From positions 186,001-250,000 of the forward strand of contig NZ_CP102770.1 of assembly GCF_038561935.1 (NCBI RefSeq): a stretch of 64,000 nucleotides of DNA, in the 5' to 3' direction. Position 1 is the first letter of the stretch; each line of letters opens with the position of its first letter. The position numbers and the translations under genes are program-made. The notes under the pieces were generated by a model that worked only from the letters and a program-made list of their open reading frames with translations, had not been told where the DNA came from and ran no database searches. This DNA is from Myxococcus stipitatus. GTDB taxonomy: Bacteria > Myxococcota > Myxococcia > Myxococcales > Myxococcaceae. Shown here one piece after another: positions 39,586-47,756 of this stretch.

Positions 39586-39690
39586 GTGCGACTTGCACGA
39601 CCCGAGTCCTCATGGGGACTTCCACGCCCACCCCCTCGCGTCCGCCGTGCGGTCCGCAACCCGGGCCCGGCCCTTTCGTGCAGCCTGCAA
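39586..39690. promoter_or_regulatory. Two activator palindromes between the AlgB-like gene and the 39774 gene
   Basis: GTGCGACTTGCAC (39586-39598) and GTGCAGCCTGCAA (39678-39690) are variants of TTGC-N5-GCAA. Their centres are 92 bp apart, close to three times the 31-32-bp spacing seen at kdp and at 40177/40209. A weak -24/-12-like element (GGCGCG-CGGG-CTGCA) lies at 39566-39581 on the minus strand, but the nearest site is too close to it for normal looping. The sites could serve the regulator, the 39774 gene, or both. Confidence 0.45.
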
Positions 39691-39773
39691 CCCACCCGGG
39701 GGTGACGCTTCCTTCACACCGACGACAAGGAATGCTGGTGTTGCTCCGCGGATTGCGGTGGAACGAGGGCTCT

Positions 39774-40139
39774 ATGGGTTTGAACGGGAACGAGGAGGGG
39801 GAAGAGGCGAACATCTTCACCCGGGACCGGGCGCCGACTCGCAACCAGAAGCGCGTCCGGCAGGCGGTGGTCCTGGGCATCGTGTTGGTCGTGCTCGCGC
39901 TGGTGTGGGGCTATCTCCAGGGCGGAGAGAACCGCGCGCTCAACGCGCTGTCCCCCGCGCAGCGCGAAGCCCTCTTCATGGAGACGCGCGACAGCTTCCG
40001 CCTCATGTGCCTGGCCGACGCGGGCCCGAAGCTGCTCATGCGCTGCCAGAAGCAGGCGGAGTTCCTCATGCGCTTCTCCGAGTGCGACGAGGCCTGCCGT
40101 CAGGAATTGGCCCCCGCGCTGCGCAACGCCGTGCGCTGA
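39774..40139 (+). CDS. Single-span protein with four-cysteine motif, copy 1
   Basis: This 121-residue protein has a charged N-terminus, one membrane span (VVLGIVLVVLALVWGYL) and a C-terminal domain carrying C-x11-C-x12-C-x3-C (FRLMC, LLMRCQKQAEF, SECDEAC). The next gene has the same pattern, so the cysteines are conserved between paralogues. The topology places them on the far side of the membrane if the positive N-terminus stays inside, where they could form two disulfides or bind metal. ATG 39774 has GAGGG upstream; ATG 39732 lacks spacing for its AAGGA. Function unknown. Confidence 0.7.
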   Translation: MGLNGNEEGEEANIFTRDRAPTRNQKRVRQAVVLGIVLVVLALVWGYLQGGENRALNALSPAQREALFMETRDSFRLMCLADAGPKLLMRCQKQAEFLMRFSECDEACRQELAPALRNAVR

Positions 40140-40140
40140 C

Positions 40141-40161
40141 GCCCCGAGTCACCCGCGGGGC
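40141..40161 (+). terminator. Short GC-rich hairpin after the 39774 gene
   Basis: A 6-bp stem (GCCCCG with CGGGGC, 9-base loop) starts right after the stop codon. It has no T-run and is weak. Confidence 0.3.
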
Positions 40162-40176
40162 CCGACAGCGAAGGTC

Positions 40177-40221
40177 TTGCGCGATGCATGGCTCCCCTGG
40201 GGCCGTGCTTGCCCGATGCAA
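40177..40221 (+). promoter_or_regulatory. Paired activator sites upstream of the 40305 gene
   Basis: TTGCGCGATGCAT (40177-40189) and TTGCCCGATGCAA (40209-40221) are two near-identical TTGC-N5-GCAA palindromes with centres 32 bp apart. They are embedded in a 16-bp direct repeat (CGATGCAWGGCTCCCC). Centres lie 93 and 61 bp before the -24 element at 40276. Confidence 0.55.
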
Positions 40222-40275
40222 GGCTCCCCGCGGAACGGGGGGGGCCTGCTCCCTGGGAGGTTGCGTCCCTCCGCG

Positions 40276-40291
40276 CGGCACGGGGATTGCC
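40276..40291 (+). promoter_or_regulatory. Sigma-54-like promoter for the 40305 gene
   Basis: CGGCACG-GGGA-TTGCC matches 10 of 12 consensus positions, including all of GGCACG and TTGC with the 10-bp GG-to-GC spacing. The predicted start of transcription (about 40302) is only three bases before the ATG at 40305, suggesting leaderless or near-leaderless translation. Confidence 0.55.
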
Positions 40292-40304
40292 CTTGAAGTC
40301 GCGC

Positions 40305-40673
40305 ATGCGTCCCAAGCCGCACCTGTCCGCAGTCCCCCCTCCGCCCCTCGACGACGCGACGCCACCGGAGCCGACCTCCCTGGCGAGCCCTTGGTGGAAG
40401 GACCTGGTGCGCGTCTTCCTCCTGGGAGGCGCGATGGCGGCGGTGGTGGGGTGGCTGGCCTCGGAGCGCCGCGCCGTCCTCTCGCTGGAGCCCGAGGCGC
40501 GCGCCGCCGCGTTCCAGGAGGAGTGGGCGGGCTTCCAGCGCCTGTGCGCCGGGCCCATGCCTCAGGGGTTCGTCCCGCGCTGCCGTGAGCAGGCCCGCTT
40601 CCTCCTCAACTTCCCGGAGTGCCAGGGGGACTGCCGGGAGCTGGCCCGGCTCCACGGCCGCGCGCTGCGCTGA
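40305..40673 (+). CDS. Single-span protein with four-cysteine motif, copy 2
   Basis: This 122-residue paralogue of the 39774 product has a Pro-rich N-terminus, one membrane span (RVFLLGGAMAAVVGWLA) and the same C-x11-C-x12-C-x3-C arrangement (FQRLC, FVPRCREQARF, FPECQGDC). The two share about a third of their C-terminal residues. The sigma-54-like element and paired activator sites upstream place it in the predicted regulon of the AlgB-like regulator. TTG 40293 with GGGGA six bases upstream would add four residues, but the predicted promoter would exclude it. Function unknown. Confidence 0.7.
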   Translation: MRPKPHLSAVPPPPLDDATPPEPTSLASPWWKDLVRVFLLGGAMAAVVGWLASERRAVLSLEPEARAAAFQEEWAGFQRLCAGPMPQGFVPRCREQARFLLNFPECQGDCRELARLHGRALR

Positions 40674-40726
40674 GCACCGCCTTCCGCCCGGGCCTCGCGA
40701 TGTGCCGGGTGCCGCGGGGGCCCGGG

Positions 40727-40739
40727 TTGCGGACTGCAA
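40727..40739 (+). promoter_or_regulatory. Activator palindrome upstream of the 40867 gene
   Basis: TTGCGGACTGCAA fits TTGC-N5-GCAA. Its centre (40733) is 69 bp before the first base of the -24 box at 40802, exactly the distance found at the kdp promoter. A poorer copy (TCGCGATGTGCCG, 40695-40707) lies 32 bp upstream. Confidence 0.5.
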
Positions 40740-40801
40740 GGTGACCCCGAAGCGCCTCTCGGAAATGTGCCCGGATTCCAGGCACCTGGCGCGGGCCCCC
40801 C

Positions 40802-40817
40802 TGGCATGGTGGATGCG
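40802..40817 (+). promoter_or_regulatory. Sigma-54-like promoter for the 40867 gene
   Basis: TGGCATG-GTGG-ATGCG has the invariant GG and GC at the right spacing and 9 of 12 consensus bases. Transcription would start near 40828, leaving a 39-base leader with the GGCGCGGAGG ribosome-binding region. Confidence 0.45.
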
Positions 40818-40866
40818 ATGGGAGGGAGTCGTCCGGGGCAGGAAAGGCCCGGCGCGGAGGACTCTC

Positions 40867-41223
40867 ATGTGGCTGTCCCGATTCGTGAAGTCGCTGCCCC
40901 TGTTCCACCCGCAGGTGCAGGGGGAGGCCGCCCCGCCGCTCTGTGAGGCGCCACTCAAGGCGGTGCGGATGTTGGGCGTGGAGCGACTGGCCGACGCGCG
41001 GACGCGTGCGGAACATGCGCTGGATGGCGCTCGGCGGTGCTCCTGCTGCCGAGGCCTGCTGGCGCATCTGTATGACCGGCTGGGCTCCACGCTGTTCCTG
41101 GATGACGACCCGGAGCAGCTCGCGCGCGCGTTCGAGGACGACGAGCGAGACCGCTTCACCCCTCGTGTCCTGGCCGCGTGCATCGTCCTGGCCGGCCGCG
41201 CGCGGGTGGCCCCCGCCGTCTGA
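40867..41223 (+). CDS. Small protein with CSCC motif
   Basis: This 118-residue soluble protein has a Cys cluster RRCSCCRGLLAHLYDRLG in the middle and an acidic patch (LDDDPEQLARAFEDDERD) after it. No family is recognised. ATG 40867 lies nine bases after GCGGAGG. It is followed after 59 bp by the PTS IIA-like gene, with a hairpin between. Its predicted sigma-54 promoter has the same geometry as that of kdp. Confidence 0.6.
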   Translation: MWLSRFVKSLPLFHPQVQGEAAPPLCEAPLKAVRMLGVERLADARTRAEHALDGARRCSCCRGLLAHLYDRLGSTLFLDDDPEQLARAFEDDERDRFTPRVLAACIVLAGRARVAPAV

Positions 41224-41250
41224 CGCGCCACACACGCGAGCGCACCGAGC

Positions 41251-41270
41251 GGGCGGCGGCCGAGCCGCCC
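41251..41270 (+). terminator. Hairpin between the CSCC protein and PTS IIA-like genes
   Basis: A 7-bp stem (GGGCGGC with GCCGCCC, 6-base loop) sits just before the GGGAGGAAGG ribosome-binding site of the next gene. It may be an attenuator or terminator; no T-run. Confidence 0.4.
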
Positions 41271-41282
41271 TGGGAGGAAGGC

Positions 41283-41777
41283 ATGTGGAGGTGGACCGAT
41301 TTCCTGGACGTGGACGCCATCCGCCCCTCGCTGGCGTCGAGAGCCCCGACGGAGGTGCTGCACGAGCTTGCGGGGCTGATGGCGCCCGCGGCCGGTGTGT
41401 CCCAGCGGGAGCTGGCGCTGAACCTGATGGCGCGCGAGCACCTGGGCTCCACGGCGATGGAGGGAGGCGTGGCGGTGCCGCACTGCCGGCTTGCCCACGC
41501 GCGGCGCATCGTCACCTGTCTGGGCATCCACCGAGGCGGCCTGGCGTTCGGCGCGGCCGAGGATGGACTGGTGCGCATCTTCGTGGGCCTCGTCTCACCC
41601 CTCGACACCGCGGGGCTCCACCTCAACGTGCTCGCGCGTATCGCCACGCTGTTGCATGACCCCGGGCTCCGCGCGGACTTGCTGGTGGCGTCGTCGCCCG
41701 AGGTGATTCGCGCGCTGCTCGTGCAGGCGGAGGAGGAGCACCTGTCGCCTCGCCATGACGTGGCCCTGGGGCGCTGA
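41283..41777 (+). CDS. PTS IIA (PtsN-like) domain protein, copy 1
   Basis: This 164-residue single-domain protein of the fructose/nitrogen EIIA class has REHLGSTAMEGGVAVPHCRL with His67 as the phosphorylated residue of the family, then FVGLVSPLDTAGLHLNVLARIATLL as in PtsN. Where PtsN proteins have Gly/Lys after the histidine, this one has Cys. No other PTS component is encoded nearby, so it is likely a regulatory, not a transport, protein. In other bacteria EIIA-Ntr regulates KdpD and K+ uptake, which is notable given the kdp operon 10 kb away. Confidence 0.85.
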   Translation: MWRWTDFLDVDAIRPSLASRAPTEVLHELAGLMAPAAGVSQRELALNLMAREHLGSTAMEGGVAVPHCRLAHARRIVTCLGIHRGGLAFGAAEDGLVRIFVGLVSPLDTAGLHLNVLARIATLLHDPGLRADLLVASSPEVIRALLVQAEEEHLSPRHDVALGR

Positions 41778-41972
41778 CGTCCTCGAGAGGATGCGGGCAG
41801 GCTCTCGGAATCGGAGAATGAGAAGCCAAGAGTGACGGGGGTGGTCCTGACCGGCCCGGAAGTGTGTGGTGGGCCTCGGGAAAACAACAGGGAGGGGGTA
41901 CGCAATCGCGCCGGGGGGACACATCTCTGCGCCGACTCGGGATGCGGCCGCTGCACCGAGGAGGTGACCGGT

Positions 41973-42473
41973 ATGTTGCGATGGACTGACTACCTGGATG
42001 CCGAAGGCGTCCGCCTGTCGATGGTGGCGAAGGACCGGGTGGGCGTGGTGCAGGAGCTGGCCGGATTGATGGCGGCTCGGGCGCAGGTCTCTGCTCGGGA
42101 GCTGGCGACACACCTGTTGGCGCGCGAGCAGCTCGGCTCCACGGCGACGATGGGCGGCGTGGCGGTGCCGCACTGCCGGGTGGCCGGGGTGCCTCGCATC
42201 GTCACGTGCGTGGGGCTCCATCGTCAGGGGGTCGACTTCGGAGACGCGGACCAGGGCCGGGTGCACATCTTCGTGGGGATGGTGTCGCCTCCCGACACGG
42301 CGGGCCTGCACCTCAACGTGCTCGCGCGGATTGGCGCGCTCCTGCGCAACGCGAGGCTTCGCGAGGCGCTGCTCACCGCGCCGTCGACCGCGGCCCTGCG
42401 CGCGTTGCTCCTCTGCGTCGAGGAGACACACGTGAACCAGGGCTCCGAGCCTGTCCAGGCTCGCGGCGTGTAA
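41973..42473 (+). CDS. PTS IIA (PtsN-like) domain protein, copy 2
   Basis: This 166-residue close paralogue of the 41283 gene is aligned end to end: MLRWTDYLDAEGVRLS, REQLGSTATMGGVAVPHCRV with His67, FVGMVSPPDTAGLHLNVLARIGALL. It carries the same unusual Cys after the active histidine. It has its own strong ribosome-binding site (GAGGAGG) and 195 bp of upstream DNA, so it is probably expressed separately. It is an orphan regulatory EIIA. Confidence 0.85.
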   Translation: MLRWTDYLDAEGVRLSMVAKDRVGVVQELAGLMAARAQVSARELATHLLAREQLGSTATMGGVAVPHCRVAGVPRIVTCVGLHRQGVDFGDADQGRVHIFVGMVSPPDTAGLHLNVLARIGALLRNARLREALLTAPSTAALRALLLCVEETHVNQGSEPVQARGV

Positions 42474-42562
42474 AAATCCCACGAGGTCCAACGTCGGACA
42501 GAAGAGGCGCCGTGCCCTCACGTGTCGCATGGGAGGGCGGGTCCGCCTGTTAGCGTCGGGGG

Positions 42563-43639
42563 GTGACGACCACCTCATCCATCACGCCTCGTTGGTTGTT
42601 GTACGGAGCCTCTGGTTACACCGGCCGCCTCATCGCGGAGGAGGCGGTGCGCCGCGGCCACCGTCCCGTGTTGTCCGGTCGTTCGCTCGAGAAGCTGACG
42701 CCGCTCGCGGAGGCCCTGGGGTTGGAGGTCCGCCCCGCCGCGCTGGAGGACCCGCGCCAGCTGGCCGCCGCGCTGAAGGACCTGCCGCTGGTGCTCCACG
42801 CCGCGGGCCCCTTCGTGCGCACCGCCGAGCCCATGCGCCAGGCGTGCCTCACGCACGGCGTGCACTATCAGGACATCACCGGGGAGATTCCCGTCTTCGA
42901 GGGCTCGTTCCGCCTGGACGCCGAGGCCAAGGCCCGCGGAGTCTCGCTGATGTCCGGCGTGGGCTTCGACGTGGTGCCCACCGACTGTCTGGCCCGGTAC
43001 GTCGCGGACCTGGTGCCCGGGGCCACCGAGCTGGAGATCGCCATCTCGGGCGGCTCGCAGGCGAGCGCCGGCACCGCCAAGTCCGTGGTGCTCCAGCTCC
43101 CCGAGGGCGGCAAGGTCCGGCGCGGCGGAGTCCTGGTGTCCCATCCCCTGGGCCAGGGCATCCGCCGCCTGCGCTTCGACGACAAGGAGCGCACGGTGAT
43201 GCCCATTCCGTGGGGCGACCTGTCCACCGCGTACCGCACCACCGGCATCGGGAACATCACCACCCTGATGGCGGTGCGCGCCTCCTCGGCCCAGGCCCTG
43301 CGCTGGACGGCCCCCGTGCTGCGCGAGGCGCTGAAGGTGGGGCTCGTGCGGGACCGGGTGCTGCGCCTCATCGACTCCCGCGTCCACGGGCCCACCGCGG
43401 AGACTCGTGAGAAGGTCCGCTCTCACATCTGGGCCCAGGCGCGCGCGCCCGATGGACGCTCCTCCCAGGCCTGGCTCCAGGTGCCGGAGGGCTACCTCTT
43501 CACCGCGCGTGCGGCGGTCCTCGCCGTGGAGGAGCTGCTCGCCCAGCCCACCCCGGGGGCGCTCACCCCGGCGGGGGCCTTTGGCGCGGACTTCGTCCTC
43601 CGGGTGGAGGGCTGTCGCCGCCTGGACACCCCGGGGTGA
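42563..43639 (+). CDS. Saccharopine dehydrogenase-like NAD(P)-binding protein
   Basis: This 358-residue protein has an N-terminal Rossmann fold (LLYGASGYTGRLIAEEA), VLHAAGPFVRTAEP and GVGFDVVPTDCLA, as in the saccharopine dehydrogenase/trans-acting enoyl reductase family of mycobacteria and myxobacteria. The natural substrate is unknown; reduction of polyketide or lipid intermediates is a precedent. The start is GTG 42563, since no ATG in frame precedes the Rossmann motif. It stands alone and ends just before a strong hairpin. Confidence 0.85.
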   Translation: MTTTSSITPRWLLYGASGYTGRLIAEEAVRRGHRPVLSGRSLEKLTPLAEALGLEVRPAALEDPRQLAAALKDLPLVLHAAGPFVRTAEPMRQACLTHGVHYQDITGEIPVFEGSFRLDAEAKARGVSLMSGVGFDVVPTDCLARYVADLVPGATELEIAISGGSQASAGTAKSVVLQLPEGGKVRRGGVLVSHPLGQGIRRLRFDDKERTVMPIPWGDLSTAYRTTGIGNITTLMAVRASSAQALRWTAPVLREALKVGLVRDRVLRLIDSRVHGPTAETREKVRSHIWAQARAPDGRSSQAWLQVPEGYLFTARAAVLAVEELLAQPTPGALTPAGAFGADFVLRVEGCRRLDTPG

Positions 43640-43648
43640 TCCTCGACA

Positions 43649-43672
43649 GGACCCCTCGGGTTCGAGGGGTCC
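43649..43672 (+). terminator. Strong hairpin after the saccharopine dehydrogenase-like gene
   Basis: A perfect 10-bp stem (GGACCCCTCG with CGAGGGGTCC, 4-base loop GGTT) begins 9 bp after the stop. It is followed by ATTCC, with no long T-run. Confidence 0.7.
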
Positions 43673-43869
43673 ATTCCACCCCAGGAATGGCCGAGACTTA
43701 GCAGCGGGGGCTCAGTCCGGTATCCTGCACTTCGGCGGATCACAGGTCCGTCCAAGCTTCAGGGAGTCTCCGCGACCCCACGGAAGGATGCCGACATGCG
43801 CTGGTGCAGCTGGCTCTGGAGGGAGCCGCGCCTCAACCGCCGAAGCTTGGATGGGGTGGAGGGGGCTCG

Positions 43870-45030
43870 GTGCGTTTGAAGCTGAAGCAGAAGGTCATGC
43901 TGTCGCCAGCGGTCGCGGCGGTGTTCCTGACGGTGCTCTTCGCGGTGGTGCTGGCGGAGGGGCCTTCCTGGCTGGTGGGCGCGCTGGCCCTGTCGTGTCT
44001 GGGGTCGATGGTGGCCCTGGCGGTGTGGCTGCACCGCGAGGTGGCCGAGCCCGTGGGCCGGCTGGCGGCGGTGGCTCGGCGCATCGCGCAGGACGGCGAC
44101 CTGTCGCAGCCCATCGAGGCGGTGGGCCAGGACGAGGTGGGCGAATTGGGGCGCAGCCTCCAGGTGATGGTGGCCCGGCTTCGAGAGGTGCCCTCCACGC
44201 TGCAGTCGGTGGTGACGGAGCTGTCCTCGGCGGCTTCGCGGCTGACGCAGGCGAGCCAGGACCAGGTGAACTTCCTCACCAACCAGTCGCGCAGCCTCAC
44301 CGAGGCGAGCACCACCATCGCCGAAATCGCCCAGACCTCCAGCATGGCGTCCAGCCGCGCGGAGATGGTGCTGAAGGTGGCGGCGGAGGCGGACGCGTTC
44401 AGCTCGTCGGGCCAGCAGTCCATCGAGCAGAGCGCGGAGGGCATGCAGCAGATTCGCGAGCGGGTGAGCGCGCTGGTGAGCAGCATCGCGCACCTGAGCG
44501 AGCAGGCCGTGCACGCCGGCGAAATCATCAGCAGCGTGAAGGACCTGGCGGACCAGTCCAACGTGCTGGCGCTCAACGCGGCGATTGAAGCGGCGCGCGC
44601 GGGCGAGGGCGGCCGAGGCTTCGCGGTGGTGGCGCGGGAGATGCGCGCGCTCAGTGGCCAGTCGCTCCAGAGCACCCAGCGCATCGGGAAGATTCTCCTC
44701 GAAATCAACCAGGCCATCCGCCAGACGACCTCCATCGCGGAGGAGGACAGCGAGAAGATGGAGCAGAACATCGAGCAGGTGTTGGCCTCGGCCAGCTCGC
44801 TGTCGGGCATCACCACGGTGGTGCAGGAGAGCAGTCAGGCGGCGCGGCAGATTGTCGCGTCCGTCACCCAGCAGAACGCGGGCATCGCGCAGATGACGGA
44901 CGTGATGACGCACCTCTCCTCGATGATGGCGGACGTCGTGACGTCCACCCTGACGGCCGAGGAGGCCGTGGCTCAAATCAACGCCACGCTGGGCCGCCTC
45001 CAGACGCTGTCCACCGCGTTCCGCGTGTAG
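43870..45030 (+). CDS. Methyl-accepting chemotaxis protein
   Basis: This 386-residue chemoreceptor has two adjacent membrane spans ([15 protein letters not shown] and [19 protein letters not shown]) with almost no periplasmic domain, HAMP ([22 protein letters not shown]) and a long signalling helix pair. The hairpin tip reads [19 protein letters not shown]. With no external domain it probably senses membrane or cytoplasmic signals. GTG 43870 has TGGAGGGGG upstream; a GTG at 43804 would add a Pro/Gly-rich lead of doubtful reality. No che genes are near. Confidence 0.88.
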   Translation: MRLKLKQKVMLSPAVAAVFLTVLFAVVLAEGPSWLVGALALSCLGSMVALAVWLHREVAEPVGRLAAVARRIAQDGDLSQPIEAVGQDEVGELGRSLQVMVARLREVPSTLQSVVTELSSAASRLTQASQDQVNFLTNQSRSLTEASTTIAEIAQTSSMASSRAEMVLKVAAEADAFSSSGQQSIEQSAEGMQQIRERVSALVSSIAHLSEQAVHAGEIISSVKDLADQSNVLALNAAIEAARAGEGGRGFAVVAREMRALSGQSLQSTQRIGKILLEINQAIRQTTSIAEEDSEKMEQNIEQVLASASSLSGITTVVQESSQAARQIVASVTQQNAGIAQMTDVMTHLSSMMADVVTSTLTAEEAVAQINATLGRLQTLSTAFRV

Positions 45031-45041
45031 GGTGTCCGCGC

Positions 45042-45068
45042 CGGGCGGCCCCGCCCGAGGGCCGCCCG
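45042..45068. terminator. Bidirectional hairpin between MCP and fhs
   Basis: A 10-bp stem (CGGGCGGCCC with GGGCCGCCCG, 7-base loop) lies between two convergent stops (45030 and 45086). It is positioned to terminate both. Confidence 0.7.
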
Positions 45069-45085
45069 TTCTCCTCGCGTCGGGC

Positions 45086-46765
45086 CTATTCGCCCTGCAT
45101 CAGCCCGGTGATGCGCCCGTCCTCGTGGACGGTGATGCGACGGGCCGCGGGCTCCTTGGGCAGGCCCGGCATGGTGAGGATGTCTCCGGTGAGCGCCACC
45201 ATGAAGCCCGCGCCCGCGGACAGCCGCACCTCGCGCACGGTGAGCGTGAAGCCTCGGGGCCGGCCCTGCTTCGTCGGGTCATCCGAGAGCGACAGGTGCG
45301 TCTTCGCCATGCACACGGGCAGCTCCGCGCCGCCCAGCTCGCGCACCATCTCCAGGTCCTTGCGCGCGGAGGCGGTGAAGGCCACGTCGTCCGCGCCGTA
45401 CACGGTGCGGGCGATGGCGCGCACCTTCTCCTCGGGGGACTGCTTCACGTCGTAGAGGAAGCGCGGCTGGGGCGGTGAGGCGTCCGTTGCGTCGAGCATG
45501 GCGAGCACCCGGTCGGCCAGCTCCAGCGCGCCCTCGCCGCCGCGGGTGAAGCCCTCGCACACGGCGGTCTCCACGCCGCGCGCCTTCCCGAAGGCACGCA
45601 GCGCGTCGAGCTCCGCCTCCGTGTCCTGCGGGAAGCGGTTGACGCACAGCACGGCGGGCAGGCCGAAGGCGCGCACGGATTCCAGGTGCTTCTCCAGGTG
45701 GTCGAAGCCTCGCGCCAGCGCGTCCGCGTCCGGGTCCGCCACGCGGGCGAGGGGCGCGCCGCCCTGGTACTTCAGCGCGCGCAGCGTGACGACGAGCACG
45801 ACACCCCGGGGCCACAGGCCGGTGCTGCGGCACTTGATGTCGAGGAACTTCTCCGCGCCCAGGTCGAAGCCGAAGCCCGCCTCGGTGACGACCTCGTCCG
45901 CGTAGGCGAGGCCCATGCGCGTGCCCACCACGGAGCTGCACCCGTGCGCGATGTTGCCGAAGGGGCCGGCGTGCACGAGCGCGGGGCCGCCCTCGCGCGT
46001 CTGCACGAGGTTGGGCATCAGCGCGTCCTTGAGCAGGGCGACCATGGCCGCCGCCGCGTCCACGTCCCGGGCGCGCACGGGCTTGCCATCGGGAGTCAGG
46101 CCCACGACGACGCGGCCCAGGCGGGCCTCCAGGTCCTTGAGGTTCTCCGACAGGGCGAGGATGGCCATCACCTCGCTGGCGGCGGTGATGTCGAAGGCGC
46201 CCTCGCGCGGGACGCCGTGCGCCTTGCCGCCGAGGCCGACGATGACGTTGCGCAGGAACCGGTCGTTCATGTCCATGGCGCGCCGCCAGCGCACGCGCGT
46301 GGAGTCGATGGCCACGGGGTGGCTGTAATACACGGCGTTGTCCACGAGCGCGGCCAGCAGGTTGTTGGCGCTGGTGATGGCGTGCAGGTCCCCGGTGAAG
46401 TGCAGGTTGATGTCCGCCGCGGGCTCCAGGCTCGCCTGTCCGCCGCCGGTGCCACCGCCTTTCACGCCGAACACCGGCCCGAGCGAGGGCTCTCGCAGCG
46501 CGGCCACGACCTTGCGCCCCCGACGCCGCAGGCCCATGGCCAGCGCCACGGACATGGTGGTCTTCCCCTCGCCCGGAGGCGTGGGGTTGATGGCGGAGAC
46601 GAGGACGAGGCGCCCCTGTCGGCCACCCTGCTTCGCGAGCGCTCCCAGGGACACCTTGGCGCGGTGGGTGCCCCACGGGTGCACGTCCTCGGGAGAAAGG
46701 CCCAGCTCGGCGCCTACGTCTGCGATGGGTCTCAGCGTCATGCGAGGACTCTCGATGCGCGGCAT
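45086..46765 (-). CDS. fhs: Formate-tetrahydrofolate ligase
   Basis: This 559-residue cytoplasmic enzyme makes 10-formyl-tetrahydrofolate from formate, THF and ATP. The P-loop-like motif is TPPGEGKTT (about residues 63-71), with EPSLGPVFGVKGGGTGGG, NLHFTGDLHAI, FGNIAHGCSS and the family's C-terminal GDILTMPGLPK. Length equals the family norm. The ATG at 46765 is chosen because the resulting N-terminus (MPRIESPRMTLRPI) aligns with the usual 'IEIAQ..L.PI' start; ATG 46741 is possible. Confidence 0.95.
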   Translation of the reverse strand: MPRIESPRMTLRPIADVGAELGLSPEDVHPWGTHRAKVSLGALAKQGGRQGRLVLVSAINPTPPGEGKTTMSVALAMGLRRRGRKVVAALREPSLGPVFGVKGGGTGGGQASLEPAADINLHFTGDLHAITSANNLLAALVDNAVYYSHPVAIDSTRVRWRRAMDMNDRFLRNVIVGLGGKAHGVPREGAFDITAASEVMAILALSENLKDLEARLGRVVVGLTPDGKPVRARDVDAAAAMVALLKDALMPNLVQTREGGPALVHAGPFGNIAHGCSSVVGTRMGLAYADEVVTEAGFGFDLGAEKFLDIKCRSTGLWPRGVVLVVTLRALKYQGGAPLARVADPDADALARGFDHLEKHLESVRAFGLPAVLCVNRFPQDTEAELDALRAFGKARGVETAVCEGFTRGGEGALELADRVLAMLDATDASPPQPRFLYDVKQSPEEKVRAIARTVYGADDVAFTASARKDLEMVRELGGAELPVCMAKTHLSLSDDPTKQGRPRGFTLTVREVRLSAGAGFMVALTGDILTMPGLPKEPAARRITVHEDGRITGLMQGE

Positions 46766-46853
46766 GTCGCGGGTCAACGGAGGAAGTGCCCGGGACGCCA
46801 TCCCCTCCACACTGTGCTGGTGGCGTGGACCAGCACAGTGGGACGGCGGAGGG

Positions 46854-47756
46854 TCAGCCCTCCTTCGCGGTGCGCTCACGGCTCGACAGCAGGCGCCACA
46901 ACAGGGCCGGAAGTCCCAGCAGCGTGGCCACCGCCACCCAGGGCCAGGCCCCCACGTTCGAGAGCACCTGCGCCGCGCGCTCCTTCGCCCCGGCGGGGAG
47001 CTGCGCGAGTAGGAGGAACGCCGCGGTGGCGAGCACGAAGACGGCGAAGCCCTTGCGCAACAGGCCCGGCGCCACGCGTCCCGCGAGCCTGCCTCCCACG
47101 AGGCTCCCCACCAGCGCCACCGCGATGACCTGCGCGGTGAGCACCCACGGCAGCTCGAGGTGGCCCAGGTGTCCCACGAGGCCCGCCGCGCACTGGAGCG
47201 CGATGACCACCAGCGACGTCGCCGTGGCCACGGGCGTGGGCAGGCCCACCATCGCGAGCGCGGGGACGATGAGGAAGCCGCCTCCCGCGCCCACGAGCCC
47301 CGACAGGAGGCCCACCCCCACGCCTTGCAGCAGCACCCGGCCGATGCCGCTCGCGGACACGGCGGGCGCCGCCGTGCTCGAAGGCGCGGGCGCGGGGGCG
47401 TCCGAGCGCAGCAGCATGGCGACCGACGCGGCCACCATGACACACGCGAAGAACACCATCAGCGCGGTGGGCGACAGGAGCGGGTTGAGCTTCCCGCCCA
47501 GGAACGCGCCCACCATGCCTCCCGCGCCGAACACGAAGGCGGTGCGCCACCGCACGCGCCCCGCTCGCGCATGCAGCCAGGCGCCGTTGGCGCTGGTGAC
47601 TCCCACGACGACGAGCGACATGGCGATGGCCGTGCGCGGCTCCACGCCGAGCACATAGACGAGCAGCGGCACCGTGAGGATGGAGCCCCCGCCACCCAAC
47701 AACCCCAACAACACGCCCACGAGCAGTGCGCCCGCGAGCCCCGCGAACAACATCAT
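46854..47756 (-). CDS. TauE/SafE-family sulfite/anion exporter
   Basis: This 300-residue membrane protein has eight or so spans and the two glycine-rich repeat starts of the family: GVLLGLLGGGGSILTVPLL near the N-terminus and GLLSGLVGAGGGFLIVPAL after the middle loop. Its start overlaps by ATGA the stop of the rhodanese gene, in the same operon as persulfide dioxygenase. Sulfite made by that dioxygenase is therefore the likely exported anion. The inference is from context; family members also carry other C-S compounds. Confidence 0.88.
   Translation of the reverse strand: MMLFAGLAGALLVGVLLGLLGGGGSILTVPLLVYVLGVEPRTAIAMSLVVVGVTSANGAWLHARAGRVRWRTAFVFGAGGMVGAFLGGKLNPLLSPTALMVFFACVMVAASVAMLLRSDAPAPAPSSTAAPAVSASGIGRVLLQGVGVGLLSGLVGAGGGFLIVPALAMVGLPTPVATATSLVVIALQCAAGLVGHLGHLELPWVLTAQVIAVALVGSLVGGRLAGRVAPGLLRKGFAVFVLATAAFLLLAQLPAGAKERAAQVLSNVGAWPWVAVATLLGLPALLWRLLSSRERTAKEG

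Noticed and set aside
39742..39757. Sigma-54 promoter for the 39774 gene
   Set aside because: TTGC is present but the essential GG at -24 is GC, so the element is probably not functional as it stands.
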